Source: Limanda limanda (lineage: Eukaryota; Chordata; Actinopteri; Pleuronectiformes; Pleuronectidae). From it: a stretch of DNA of 64,000 nucleotides. The notes beneath the pieces are model-generated. The model was not told where the DNA came from. It worked only from the letters and a program-made list of their open reading frames with translations, and did no database searches. A program made the translations under genes and the position numbers. The stretch is from assembly GCF_963576545.1 (NCBI RefSeq), contig NC_083653.1, positions 14,233,358 to 14,297,357 on the forward strand, given 5' to 3'. Of this stretch, positions 1-11,483 are shown piece by piece. The first letter of the stretch is position 1. Every line of letters starts with the position of its first letter.

Positions 1-1047
1 CTTATCAATCTTTTCTGCTAAAATAACTTTTTAAATTAACATTTAGTTTCCGGGTCTTTAAGTGGCACCACGAGAACAACAGCTGACCTGTGATTTAAAT
101 TAGCTTTAATTGACTTTGACACACAGACTGAATAATACAAAAGCTCAATATTTTCCTATTATGCAAATCTATCTTTATCTTAATTGACACGCAATTAAAC
201 CCACATCTATCCAGGTCAGCCAGGCCAGCTTCGTAAGATGATGTTTCAAGTCTGAAAATATTTTATAAGGAGAAGAAGAGAACAGCTTGTATCTCAATTG
301 TTTACATTAGTTGTGTGTGTGAGTGCAGGTTATCCGCATGCAACTTTAATTTGTATCTATCAGTGGTTGAGCCCATTTTCATGATTGCGGGATTTCATTT
401 ATCTGGAAACTTACATTTTACTGGTGTAACAAAGCAGAGTGACATCAAACCTCGTGATGAGAGGAGAGTTGATCGACGTGGATGAGGATTTGTTGTCAAA
501 GTGAAAATCGCCGTAGAACCTGATAACAAAAATAAGGCATGTGGAAACTTGTCTGTTGGAGGTGGCAGCATCTTGAGGTGACAATTGTAATCTATAACCC
601 CTACTCCATCAATTGAACCACAAGAGTGAGGCTGCCCACGGTGAAATCTAACACTAAAGATCAAAGTTAGCGCTCTACACACACATCTTTTCTTGTTTGT
701 CTGGTGTGATGTGAAACCCCGGTGTTGTCATAAGATTATTACCCACTGGGAACACTTCCACATCGAGGGAACCGTAGCATGGAGGCACACATTAGTGTTG
801 ATCTTGTAGTGGTTCATGTTGCCTTGGCCAAATGTGTGGAGTTAACGAGTCATGAAGATTTGCACTGAGCGGTCGTTCCGTGTGCTGTTGTTTCTCTTTC
901 TTTATTGTTAAGAAAAAATGCTTATCAGTCTGCAGCACCTGGCTTTATGACATGAACTGACATTTCTAATGTTCCATTAAATTAATGAGGTTGACCTTTG
1001 TGACACCATACATTCCCTTTTGAATGAAAACATAGTTTACTGCACCG
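1..1047. other. Intergenic or intronic DNA, nothing recognised
   Basis: No coding exon, RNA gene or known repeat was recognised here. Base composition is AT-rich. A perfect POU octamer (ATGCAAAT) is present at 161-168, but one isolated 8-mer is not evidence of regulation. Confidence 0.5.
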
Positions 1048-1400
1048 TTAAAGGGATAGTTCACCCGAAAAATGAAAAATCCACTCATTATCTTCTCACC
1101 CCTATGCCGGTGGTGGGATGGGAAGTGTGAACACTTTAGGAGTGTCAGGGGTAAACAGTGTTTCAGCCAAGGCAACCTCTTCTTCAGACGTAATAAAACA
1201 ACAGAAAAACCCCAACATTCCTCCATATTGTGGTGTGGTGTCATCTTAGTGTCTGCAAGCCAGGACTTTCATATTCTATTCGAAACGAGGCCATTTACGC
1301 TGTGTTTAAGGATAAAATCTGCAATGCTGTTTACCCCTGAGACACTACAAGTGTTTTGTGGACTCAAACACTTCACCAACCCCTCCATCCGCATAGTTCT
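1048..1400 (+). mobile_element. TTAA-type MITE, 3' end lost or diverged
   Basis: The segment opens with TTAAAGGGATAGTTCACCC, the terminal sequence of a very abundant family of fish non-autonomous DNA transposons that insert at TTAA. It continues with internal blocks I recognise from that family: 'actcattatcttctcacccctatgcc', the 'aggggtaaacagtgtt' block, and the 'gttttgtggactcaaacacttcac' block near 1360. The expected inverted copy (GGGTGAACTATCCCTTTAA) is not found where the similarity stops near 1400, so the right end is deleted or diverged. There is no coding capacity. I am sure it is a TIR-class repeat and unsure of the superfamily. Confidence 0.65.
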
Positions 1401-2134
1401 TGCCGATCAAAATGGCCTTTTTAATCTTCTGCTTCAGGTAGTAAAGACTCAGTGTGACTACTGTCTTCTGTAAAACTTAGAACCGTACTCAACAGATGAT
1501 GTGGGTGGTGTTAGCAGCTCTGTCTGTTAGACGTGCACCGTGGGTTTCCTCCTAATGGTCAGAGGGCCCTGCCATAAACACCCAAACTCATGTAGAACAT
1601 ATACTATCTATGGTAGTTTAATTCCTTTTGAAGCAACTTCCTCGAATTGTCTTCTTCCAGTGTAACGAAAGCTAATCCTTCTACGCTTATCAAGTCCCCA
1701 CAGTGTAGCGCTGTGTCTTTTGCTTGGAAAGCTGCCGCATTAATTCAGTCTCAACTGATTCAGTGAATGGGAAAGTATTAAAAGTCTCCCAAGTCCCTCA
1801 TTCTTTTGTGCCTCCGACTGCAACACCTACAGTGTGAATGGAAATGTTATTTCAGTATTTTGCCACAAATCTTATTCAAAAAGAGGCTCCATAAAACGCC
1901 CTGCTGTTGAAGAGAAAATCCTATAGAGCGAGACCATTACATTCTCACGTGCACACTGGCTGCAGTTATCAGCTGATTAAATAGTTGAGGCAACAACACA
2001 CTCATTTGACGACTCACAAAAGGGTCATTTACATTTTGTTATTGCATTAAAGGCTCATAACTGCCACTTGGGCATATCTTCGCCTTTACAGATTGCTTAT
2101 ATTTTAGCTGTTACAGTCAAAATATGAGAAGTTA
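1401..2134. other. Unannotated stretch
   Basis: Nothing recognised beyond the end of the MITE. No ORF of note, no microsatellite and no clear repeat signature. Confidence 0.4.
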
Positions 2135-2333
2135 ATAAGTTTCTAAATGGGCATAAACATTTAGTGCTTAAACGCAGGCGTTTAAGATTAGCTGACAACT
2201 CACATTTCCTCATCTTGTTCCTTCTGGTACAATATGTTTATGGGAAGCATCGTGAATGCTGAGTGGAAGGCATTTCTACACTCCTAGGGCAGCAATGCTA
2301 GACATTAATGGAATCTAATTGCTACAATATTTC
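2135..2333 (+). repeat. 199-bp direct repeat, left copy
   Basis: This copy aligns without gaps to 2697-2895 (offset 562). I found one mismatch, A at 2294 versus G at 2856. It ends immediately before the oligo-T tract of the inserted element, and its partner begins 2 bp after the element's other end. The two copies therefore bracket the insertion exactly, as target-site duplications do, although 199 bp is far longer than usual. Confidence 0.95.
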
Positions 2334-2696
2334 GATTTTTTTTTTTTTTTTTTGATGAGCGACAACTTTTTCAGAAAATCCTCATGTTTCAGATCTCTGC
2401 TTTCAAGTAATGCTTAGGTTTAATAACTTAAAAACAACTCCAGCACCTCCAGTCAGATCAGAATAGAAGTGGAGGGCAGTGGAACAGTTTGGGATGAATC
2501 CTTATGATTCTCAGTTGGACCATTATGTTTCTCTGTATGACACTTTGCACCAGAGATAACTCCACAGGGGGGCAAAGACTGCACGCAGGCTTGGACAAAT
2601 GAGTGGGAGGGGAGGCATCAGCTTGACATGATGCCCTGTGGAATTGCAATTTCTTCAATTGGGTGTCTTTGAACAGTGTATGATTGTGAATCATAC
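2334..2696 (-). mobile_element. Poly(A)-tailed retroinsertion (copy A)
   Basis: On the minus strand this is a roughly 341-nt body (2694 down to 2354) followed by an uninterrupted 18-nt oligo-A (T run at 2336-2353), the signature of target-primed reverse transcription of a polyadenylated RNA. The body is homologous, about 94% by eye, to 5022-5365 in the same orientation. It lies between the two 199-bp direct repeats, separated from the right one by only 2 bp. An open frame runs through both copies, but most codon differences change the amino acid, so coding is not supported. I do not recognise the family. It could be a short retroposed transcript or a SINE-like repeat mobilised in trans by a LINE. 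Confidence 0.7.
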
Positions 2697-2895
2697 ATAA
2701 GTTTCTAAATGGGCATAAACATTTAGTGCTTAAACGCAGGCGTTTAAGATTAGCTGACAACTCACATTTCCTCATCTTGTTCCTTCTGGTACAATATGTT
2801 TATGGGAAGCATCGTGAATGCTGAGTGGAAGGCATTTCTACACTCCTAGGGCAGCGATGCTAGACATTAATGGAATCTAATTGCTACAATATTTC
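2697..2895 (+). repeat. 199-bp direct repeat, right copy
   Basis: Right-hand partner of 2135-2333, with one substitution (G at 2856). The near identity implies a recent duplication, or homogenisation of the pair by gene conversion. Confidence 0.95.
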
Positions 2896-2896
2896 T

Positions 2897-3420
2897 CCTT
2901 AATACTTTATATACTGTTGTTGGTTTCCAGTCGACCTCTCTTCCTTGGTGAGTTGATGATCATGGGGATCTGTACCAAAAACCTGATCCCACAGGGCCGG
3001 TACCGAATCACAGTGCAGATTATGGCGCCTCATTTCGGTGCCTGAGCTCTTTACTGAAATAGTTGCCGTGCTTACAGGCAACGTGCACATCCCCACATGC
3101 GTTTAGTTGACATTACACTTAACTCTGGTGGCAATACTCTCTCCACACGGCTCTTTCGGCACGATGTTAGCCCACAGCAAGTAGCTACCTCAAACTCGAG
3201 TCGACACGACAACAAAGTGCCTAAAGCTAAACGGTCTAAAGCGTGGCTGTATTTCACATGAATTGATTCTGACTCCATGCGACAAATGTTTGAAAACAAG
3301 GGATGAAAACAACACGGCATATCTAATAAAACACCTGTGACGCACGGAAACATTTAACCGCAGAGGGATGTGTTTGACTGCTTGCGTGACCCCGTGTCAG
3401 ACATCAGTGTGTGTCCCTCC
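2897..3420 (-). pseudogene. hAT-like remnant with BED-finger-like residues
   Basis: On the minus strand, around 3110-2995, a C-x2-C pair (in MWGCARC) is followed one frame away by ISVKSSGTEMRRHNLHC. This resembles the second half of a BED zinc finger (GT-x2-M/L-x-R-H-x3-5-H/C) as found at the N-terminus of hAT transposases. The two halves lie in different frames and stop codons intervene, so the gene is dead. The surrounding text ('gattcggtaccggccctg', 'gcaccgaaat') also resembles fish hAT relics. No terminal repeats were found. The call is tentative. Confidence 0.38.
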
Positions 3421-5021
3421 CCCTGGCTATGGGAGGCAACTGGTGAGGAGTTTGGAGCTGGAGAATTTTGCTGTATTAAGCACTGAAAGTGTTATTTAGT
3501 GTTGTATTATTGTAGTTGGCTCGGTTTTATTAATTGTTGTTTTGTTAATTTAAGAGCTTGGGAAATATGTATATTTTTGAGCTAAGTATACTTTAAACTA
3601 TTAACAGTTAAGTGGTTGAATCTTAACTCCCAACGGGCATCAGCAATAAACAGCCACTGTTTTTGGGACTGTTTGTGTGCTGTTATGTTTTTAAAAAGTA
3701 TTTATTTAGCAGGAGTATCCAAACGATACCCAAACCCATACACAGTAAGTATGGAGGTATAGCTGAAGCAGATCAAGTAGTTTTTGTAGAGTTGTTGTTT
3801 TCCACAGTCCGATTACAGAGTGATGATCATGCCAGGCCCAGTCCCCGTCTGGTCAGGTGTACTCGAGGCTGAGCACTAAAGAGGAGGCAGGCTGTAATTT
3901 TTGGTGAGGCTAATGGGCTGTTTCTCACCTCTGCAGAGCATAACTCTGCCATCTGCTGCAGGGAGTCTCTCTCAGCGCCTCGCCCCTCTCTCTGGAACAG
4001 GGAATGGACAAATGGCGACCTGAGAGCCACACTCAGCAGCTGAGAACAAGACTCAGCACACATGGACACTTTGCTGTTCTCCCTCACCTCACTCCGCATC
4101 CCCCTCCTCCTCTTCATCATCCTTTTCTCTGCTGGTCAAACTTTTCTTAGTTTGTCCTTGAAAACACACACATTGGCCCATCTTGCAAACTTACAAGCTT
4201 GAGTTTATAAAAAATTATAAGATTGCTCCAAGGTCATGAAACTAAGTTAGGACGGCAAACCAGTAAAAAATCATTTTAACAAGACTTGAGGTTGCTTATA
4301 TATTGACTGTACTGTGTGTCTGACTTTCTCAGCGAGTTATGTTCCAGCCTTCGATAATGGAAAAGGGCAAAGAAGACTTCACAACATGCTGCTTACTTCT
4401 ACTTCCAGTAATTTAGCTGAAATAAGCAGAGTTGGATCTTTTGAGCCATGGGCCGCTCTTTTTAGTCTTCTGCAGAGAGCATGGATAAGCAACCAGAGTT
4501 GTCAGACTCAGGGTTTTCATTAATATTGTATGTGATGTATTCAAGCTTCCACCTTTTGTTAAGAATGTACGTTTTTTCTTTAGCAATTACCAATTATCAA
4601 TAACTGACGACTAACAGTAACCGACAAGAATAAAATGTTCTTTTTAGAATGACTTTCTGTGGCTCAAACAAAACTGATTCCATTTCAGTTTTACGTGTGC
4701 GAACAGAGTAACAATAGAAATTGTGAATTCACTCACCTACTGTGCTGCTGTGAACATGGAATAAAATAAACCAACAGGGCTACACAGTCTTTCCCAATAA
4801 CTACCAATAGACTGTGGCGGTTTCATAATTAACTAAAACTTCTGCTCCCTCAAGTTGTGCTCTTTTGGGGCTTGAACCCTGATTGAACAATTGAACTGAA
4901 CGGAATATGTTGACAAATGTGCAGATTGTTTCATATTCAGTTTTCCAAGGAAAATGCATTGATTTTAAGTAAAAGCTAAATGTTTTCTGTTTCTATCTGT
5001 TTTAGAGGCCAAGAAATAACT
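3421..5021. other. Unannotated stretch
   Basis: No exon, RNA gene or repeat family was recognised. Short ORFs lack codon-like structure and domains. Confidence 0.4.
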
Positions 5022-5365
5022 TTTGATAAGCGTCAACTTTTTCAGAAAATCCTCATGTTTCAGACGTCTGCTTTCAAATAATGCTGAGGTTTAATAACTT
5101 AAAAACAACTCCAGCACCTCCAGTCAGATCAGAATAGAAGTGGAGGGCAGTGGAACAGTTTGGGATGAATCGTTATGATTCTCAGTTGGACCATTATGTT
5201 TCTCTGTATGACACTTTGCACCAGAGATAACTCCACAGGGGGGCAAAGACTGCACACAGGCTTGGACAAATGAGTGGGAGGGGAGGCATCAGCTTGACAT
5301 GTTCCCCTCTTGAATTGCAATTTCTTCAATTGGGTGTCTTTGAACAGTGTATGATTGTATATCAT
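5022..5365 (-). repeat. Copy B of the retroposed sequence (possible terminal exon)
   Basis: Homologous to the body of copy A (2354-2694), same orientation, about 94% identical by eye. It has no oligo-A at its 3' edge and no flanking duplication. On the minus strand homology starts immediately after cctctatttttcag, a good polypyrimidine-AG acceptor. It may therefore be the last exon of a transcript from which copy A-like sequences derive, or simply another dispersed copy. The divergence from copy A is much larger than between the 199-bp repeats, which argues that B is not the direct parent of A. Confidence 0.6.
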
Positions 5366-5385
5366 CTGAAAAATAGAGGTTAACA
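5366..5385 (-). promoter_or_regulatory. Splice-acceptor-like site at edge of copy B
   Basis: The minus strand reads a pyrimidine-rich tract ending in TTTTTCAG (AG at 5367-5366), directly abutting the first base shared by copies A and B. The acceptor quality is good by eye; use in vivo is inferred only. Confidence 0.35.
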
Positions 5386-7489
5386 AATTAAAAAGCTAAA
5401 TCATTTTTTTCCAAGGCGACCTTTGACACTCTTGTCCATATTAGACAGATTAGGCAGCAGTTTTTTAAGGCCTCTCAGACCTAAGGACAGTGGGGAGGTG
5501 AAATATAGAATGTTGCACATCTGCAGGCCAGGCCAGAACAAGAAAATTACAACAATTTAGCAGAGTGACAACCCAGGCCGGAGGCACGGGGCCATATCAC
5601 TCATGTTAACTCATGTACGACAGCCGGGGCACGCTGCCCTCTCCACCGCCTCAGGAATACAATAATGACTGCACATTGTGTGTGTGTGTATCTATTGTAT
5701 GTTAGCCTATGTGTCTTTGTCCGTATGTGTGTGTTCAGTCTGTGTTTATATGCATACGAAGGCACCGTGCTGCTAAAGCAAGCTGCAGAACAAGAGGAAT
5801 CATGTTTCCTCTGATGAGCACCCCAGTCAGACTATTAGACTTTGTTTTTGTAATATGGTGGCATTCTGCCTCCAGCCAGCGAGCTGAGGCTGAACACAGG
5901 CATCTGTATTCACATCCCCTGAGTAGTCTGAACATGTACTTGGTATTCCTGATGGGATGGAGCCAGCTAACTGAGCTTTCCCGGCTTTTCTGGCGCATCT
6001 GTAGTACGCAGCCCTGTGGTGGCACATTGGAATAGCATTACAAACTACAGCAGCAGCTATGCATAGGCTCCGAGTCAACCGAATGGGCCGTTTATTCATG
6101 ACAGGAGGAGAATAATTGGTCCAACTTATTCGATGTATATTTAGAGCAAGCTGTCGCACATTTTGCACAGGGAGTTTTTATTTTTCTCTACGATTTGTCA
6201 TTGATGTGTCACAATTTAAATAAATTCAAATGCATAAACATTTGTGATGTTTTGAACATTGGTGTGTGCGAGCAGAAAAATGTATAATTTCCCAATATTT
6301 TCATTTAGCCATTAAACCCGGTAAAGTAGGAAGATGGAAATGGGATTCTGCTGCAGGAATCTGAAAATGTCAGCAGCATCATGGTGCATGCTCTCACACT
6401 CGTATCATATCAGTGTATCTCTGAGCTAAGCCCAACTAAAGTGCACCGTGTGATCCTGTCTCTTGCATATGGATTGTGTCTGAAGTCTTTCTGTCCTGCA
6501 AGGTTTTAGGAGCGTTAGTCTGAGAGATCAATAGAATGTTCTCCCGAGCAGGCAAGAATGAAGCACAAATCCATGTACTCATAACTGTCAGATATGAAGA
6601 ATAATATATTCCTTCTGCAGACACGTTATGCTGATCTGTTTCAGTGCATCTATCAGTTCAGTTCTAGTGGGCTGATTTGAAATAGTGATGTCAAGAATAT
6701 TTATAGAGCCGTGCAGGTAGACATATATATTCATACTAAAATTCTCTGCTCTTGAGTTGGGCCATGCAGATGCAAGCATATGGCAAACATGATAAGCTCC
6801 CAACTGAATGATGAAAAGTCTCACTTTGAATGTTACGTATAAAATGTGTGATTTCTGTGACATGAGCTGTGGAGTGCAAAGACTCCCAGCAGCAGAAGCA
6901 AATAGATTTCAGAGTTCATATTTGCCCTGATGTTACATTAATCTCTTGTGCCGTTATTATTGATTATTATAGGGTTGTACCAATCCAATCTGAATGATCC
7001 AAATTTGATGGATTATGTATGTTTGCTGCAGATATGCATATACCCGCTGTCAAAAACTACTTTTCTGCTCTCTATATTTTGATGGGAAGAAATCAATCAT
7101 TGCTTCGAATAAGCGTCAACAGTTTGGAGGTATTTTAAGCTGTCCAGCTCCAACAAGTTCTTTAGCTACTTACAATCTGGAGAGCCACTGTTTTGAGCGG
7201 TGTCAGTAGTACTGCAAATTATAACACAACTAATCAACCACTATCATGCTTTTCATGAAGAGAGTCTGCCACTCTAGATCTACTTTGTGGACATTTTCCA
7301 AAAATCTATTTCGAACAAATTTGGCATGACACTCAAGTGCTGCAGACTGACAAAGTTGAATACTTGCTCCGCTCGTCTGTGGCGCCTGCTGCAACACAGG
7401 TGAGCCCACAGATTTGGTGTATGGTAGTGGCATGAACCAAAGATGACAAACATCTTCACCTTTGATTGTTACTGTGCCGTTTACAATGT
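5386..7489. other. Unannotated stretch
   Basis: Nothing recognised apart from a short TG tract near 5680. No supported exon or known repeat. Confidence 0.4.
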
Positions 7490-7860
7490 AGAACTCAAAT
7501 ACTCAGATGCTCTGGTTGTCTGCTCAGGCCGCTTTTGGTCTGTATCGTCCTCACCCTCCCCCTCCACAAAGAGAACCTTGTGGTAGCCTTCAGTTGTCAT
7601 AAACACTCAAAAGGTGTTTAGTTTGTCCAGTCTGGGCTACTGTAAAAAACATGGCAACCTCTGTAAAGAGGACCCGCTCCTGATGTAAATATAAAGTATT
7701 TAAATGTAAAGGGCCCATTCTAGGGTAAAGAACACAATTTTTACAATTTAGATGACTACACACTAGTGACAACATCACTGGGATAATCTCGTATTTATAC
7801 ATTGATTGTATTTATTTTCTGCCAATAGATCCGGTTCAACTTAATCTTACACACTGAACA
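7490..7860 (+). mobile_element. Fish MITE, family unnamed
   Basis: Contains blocks typical of a dispersed fish MITE: 'ggtagccttcagttgtcat', 'gtgtttagtttgtccagtct', 'gggctactgta', 'agaggacccgctcctgatgt' and, near the right end, 'ttctgccaatagatcc' then 'cttacacactgaa'. There is no coding capacity. Edges are approximate because I could not confirm terminal inverted repeats or a target duplication. Confidence 0.5.
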
Positions 7861-7959
7861 ATTAAATCCACTCTTAACTTTGTATGCATGAATCAATTCC
7901 TATAAAATGCAGTATTTCTGCTGTATTGCTGCTCACAGCTGTAATTTTATCGCTTTTCA

Positions 7960-8045
7960 TGCTAGAGACTTCAGCTCTATTGAAGTGCCCTTGAGCAAGA
8001 CACTTGGCTGTCCCCTGCAGGGTCTGATTATTTCCCTGTCAAGAT
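7960..8045 (+). repeat. Short dispersed fish repeat fragment
   Basis: The phrase 'gaagtgcccttgagcaaga', followed by 'cacttggctgtcccctg', is a widespread fish repeat signature. Only about 80 bp remain here. Confidence 0.45.
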
Positions 8046-9145
8046 TAATAAATGGTCACATATTATTATACATGCAAAACGCATTAACTTTTATATTCAG
8101 AAATGTAATGTAATTTCAATTTATTTCATCAGTTACCGCTGAGGGTAAAATATCTCTCGAACACTATCATACAATTCAACTTACAGTACCTTGTGTTTCC
8201 CATTGTTGCTCATTGATCTGGACCTGCCTCAGCTTCGCCTGAAGTCCACCTAACAATCCTATGACAGCTGCAATCACGGAGCAGTGCTGTGGGAGACGGC
8301 CTGCGAGCTATTGATGGCTGCTGAAGTGGAAATATGGAACTTCTCCCTCTGTTCTCTCTGCAGCCTGTGCAGGATGAATTGTAGATTCATACTGAGATTC
8401 TCACCTTCGCCCACATCACCGGCACTCGCTGCTGCTTCCTTCACAGAAACTCCTCGCATCGATTGCTCTGATATCCCTTTGCACCCGGTGTCCGGATGAA
8501 ACTGAGTGTTTTTTTCCACGGAAGATTAATAAGGGGCACAGCGGCGAGTCGCTGGAAACAGCAGATGAAAAGAAACACGGTTCAGAGAGAAGGTCGTCTG
8601 TAGACCCTGCGCACCTTTAAAAGACCATGTGATCACTGCCTCACATGGGGAAACGGCTAACTCTGTGTGGGCAGATACATTTTCTTTCTTCAAAGACACA
8701 CAATCCCAAGTGATTGTTCTTTTTTGTTGTTTTCTGTGGATTTTTTTCTGCTCTCAGCATGAAGCATGTTCTAATTCCCAAGGTGACTCCGGGAAGAAGA
8801 GATTAATCCCGGACACACGAATCTTGAGATCCTCGGATCGGCCCAACGCACCTCCCATCCCTCATGTCTGTCTATGATCTTTTCCTCGACGAGTGTACAA
8901 TGGTCATTTCTGTAATAACTGGGCATCATTCGAGGATACACTTTGCACAAACAACAGTGCCAACTCTTTTGAAATAGTTGGTGTGGATTCAGCATTTATT
9001 TTATATTAAAGCATGCAGTTTGTTTTTTATGCTGAAGTTCAAGAATGTGGAGAGTTAAAGGCTGCAAGGTTCTCTGAGACAGAAGAAGCAGATGGATAAG
9101 GAAAGTCTGAGTGGCCCCAGGAAATTAAAACTGTCTTTATTACTT

Positions 9146-9147
<2 letters not shown>
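8046..9147. other. Unannotated stretch
   Basis: No repeat or exon recognised. The region 8270-8500 has overlapping short ORFs on both strands with no domain-like content. Confidence 0.4.
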
Positions 9148-9212
<65 letters not shown>

Positions 9213-9213
9213 A
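9148..9213 (+). repeat. (CA)n microsatellite
   Basis: Pure CA repeat from 9148 to 9205, then a short impure tail to 9213. Apparent open frames across it encode only alternating Thr-His or Cys-Val and are artefacts. Confidence 0.98.
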
Positions 9214-10270
9214 GAGTGCATTACAACGCACTACAATACAGCCAAGTGTTGCAGCTCCCAAAGCTCGGAGAGAGCGAGAGGAAATGTCAGGATTATATGA
9301 AATCGTGAGCCGTAATGAGATGATAATGGCGTCTCCCATGCTGACGAGCTGACAGAAGGATGAACAGGCATCTGGGATGTTGCTGTCAATAACCTGCTGA
9401 AGCAGATAAAATGACATTACAGTCAATTAGCTCGTAAGCGTGCATGGATGCCTCCTGTAGCAGCGCATTTGGTAACACAACACTTGAACCCCCGCTGATC
9501 GTGATGACACTTTGCTGTTTCGCTGTCACAAACATGTTTAACATTCTGTAAACAAATTATTCTGATTCATGATGTTCTTATGAAATATTTAGGGTAAAAT
9601 GTGGTTATAAAATAATTTTTGGATAATGGGTAGGAGAAGGAATCGAACTGTTGCCAGCTTTAAAATGATCCCTGAAATGGTATAGTATGTTTTAAATGAC
9701 ACTTAAAAATCTTATGAGCAGCAGACTGAACATCACTTAGTACTTTGACAGTTTTGGGTGGGGGATTTGATTATAACACCTCAGTGGATGCACAATATCT
9801 TGCCTTTCACATGTAACTGTTTTCTCAGAAGCTTGGAGACAAATTTTTGTTTTCTTAAAAGAACATTACCGATGCCCCCTGCCTTACTTAAAATACTTTG
9901 AAAAATCATGGCTTCTTTCTCCAACTTTTTTTCCATTTTCTTTTCTAAGAGTGCAGGAGTGGAAAAAAAAAGGAGTCACATTTTTTGACCCCAAGTGTAG
10001 AGTCTGTTTCATCTTTCGAAAACTCACCTCCACTCCCCTTTCCCTTTCAGTGCGCCTCTCAGTCCCTCCATGCGCTCAAATCACCATCTGGAAAAGCCTG
10101 ATAAGCTCAGAGGCAGACACCAGCATTTGGGCATTGAGTTGAAGAGCTGCCTTGAGACAGCTGGTAGGTTAACCTGACCAATGCACAGCCCTCGAAGCAT
10201 GGAGGTTAGGAAGAGGCGCACAGCTCATTCTCTTCCTGTTTGTTTCTGTCCATCTTATTTATGTCTCTAT
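9214..10270. other. Unannotated stretch
   Basis: No repeat family, exon or RNA gene recognised. Confidence 0.4.
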
Positions 10271-10706
10271 GGCTCCATCCAAACAGGGATTTCAAACTAA
10301 AAGAATCTCTGTGCACTTTGGTTCTGTATCACTTTAAATCCCTGTCTATTCTAACACGCCTTAAAATGCACATCACGTGACCGCTCACGTACACTGGGAA
10401 TGCATGTGCCTAAGTAGACACACAGAGGATTTATTGCATGCTGCTTGAATAATTTGTCTTCACCAAGTTTCATTGCAAAGTGTGACATTTTTTTTACGTA
10501 AGGGGGACATGTGAAAGGAGCCTGACGAATCGGCAAAGACTATGTCGTGACCGAAAAAGACCCAATCAGCAAGCGGTTGCACACGTCTGAGTTTTCAAAC
10601 TAAAACAGGGCCAAACTCTAAGACTCTGGAGTAGTGTGGATGCCTGGCATATCTGTAACAAGGTTGATGCATTTTCAAACAAACATGCAGTTGTTTGGAT
10701 GTAGCC
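10271..10706. mobile_element. MITE with GGCTCCATCCAAAC terminal repeats
   Basis: The left end reads GGCTCCATCCAAAC and the right end is GTTTGGATGTAGCC, its inverted complement with one mismatch. Just inside the right half are blocks known from this dispersed fish MITE: 'ttttcaaactaaaacaggg', then 'ctggagtagtgtggatgcc'. Length is about 436 bp with no coding capacity. Flanking bases are TGTCTCTAT and TTTATCTAT, suggesting a degenerate 8-9 bp target duplication, but this is not exact. Confidence 0.7.
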
Positions 10707-10739
10707 TTTATCTATATTTAAAACATTTGGCCCCTCCAC

Positions 10740-11275
10740 AACAGTCCTTCTGTTGCTAAAGATAAATAAATAAATCCTCCATCGATGTTCCTGTGGATCT
10801 CAGCGTTGCTTCGGATCCCCCTCAAACATGTGGTATGGTGGCCTGCAGGGTTCAATCCTAGGACAGTATATGCCTCCCCCTGACATCATCCGCAAACATT
10901 TTAATATTAAATTATTTTAATTATGTATAAAGCTAGAAAAGGGCTGGCCCCTCCCTTTATTTTGGACCTGGTATCGCCCTACGAGCCAGGACACAGACTT
11001 AGATCCTCTGGTACCTCTGGTTGCTAGCTATTCCAAAATCAAGACTGGAAACCAAAGGAGATGGAGCCTTTGCCGTGAGGGCCCCTCCACTTTGGAACAA
11101 TGTGCCAGATGAAATTAGACTAGCAGAATTGATTACCTGTCTTATCTCCCTTTTAAGATAGGAATCTATAAAAAAGCTTTTATCTTAAGATGTCTTTTAC
11201 TTTATTTTTCTTCAAGCTCTGTTTGTTGTCAACCACTTTGTATTGAAAAGTACGATACAAATTTGTATTCGTATT
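10740..11275 (+). pseudogene. L2/CR1-clade LINE reverse transcriptase, 3' remnant
   Basis: Pieces of the C-terminal half of a non-LTR retrotransposon ORF2 appear in the expected order on the plus strand. First is LQGSILGQYMPPPDIIRKH, corresponding to the family's QGS-LGP...IIRKH block but missing several residues after ILG. Then comes DLVSPYEPGHRLRSSGTSG, the RxLRSS block. In another frame there is GDGAFAVRAPPLWNNVP, corresponding to GDRAFSxxAPxLWNxLP, followed by DEIRLAELITCLISLLR. The active-site YADD region is absent, probably deleted in the AT-rich stretch near 10900-10930. Frameshifts and stops make it non-functional. The clade is assigned from these motifs; the exact family is not known to me. 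Confidence 0.8.
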
Positions 11276-11483
11276 TTCTAGGTATTTTTGTCACTCTTAC
11301 ATTTCCACTCAGAGAATCTTTCAGACTGTCCTCAATTTAAAGAGAAGTAAAGGCATTTGTGGACATATTTGGTAAAGGGACTTAGAGAATGTGTCATCCT
11401 GCAGGTGTGAGAGATTATCCTCCTTCCAACAGCTTATGTCTTCCCAGTCTCAATTTTTTCTATAGTGAAGGCCATAATTAAAC

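Noticed and set aside
2458..2775. Minus-strand frame in copy A, also open in copy B at 5129-5386
   Set aside because: Differences between the copies mostly change the amino acid and no domain is present, so there is no sign of coding constraint.
9055..9426. Open frames of 86 and 123 codons across the CA repeat
   Set aside because: The frame is kept open by the dinucleotide repeat (Thr-His or Cys-Val runs); no domain or splice context.
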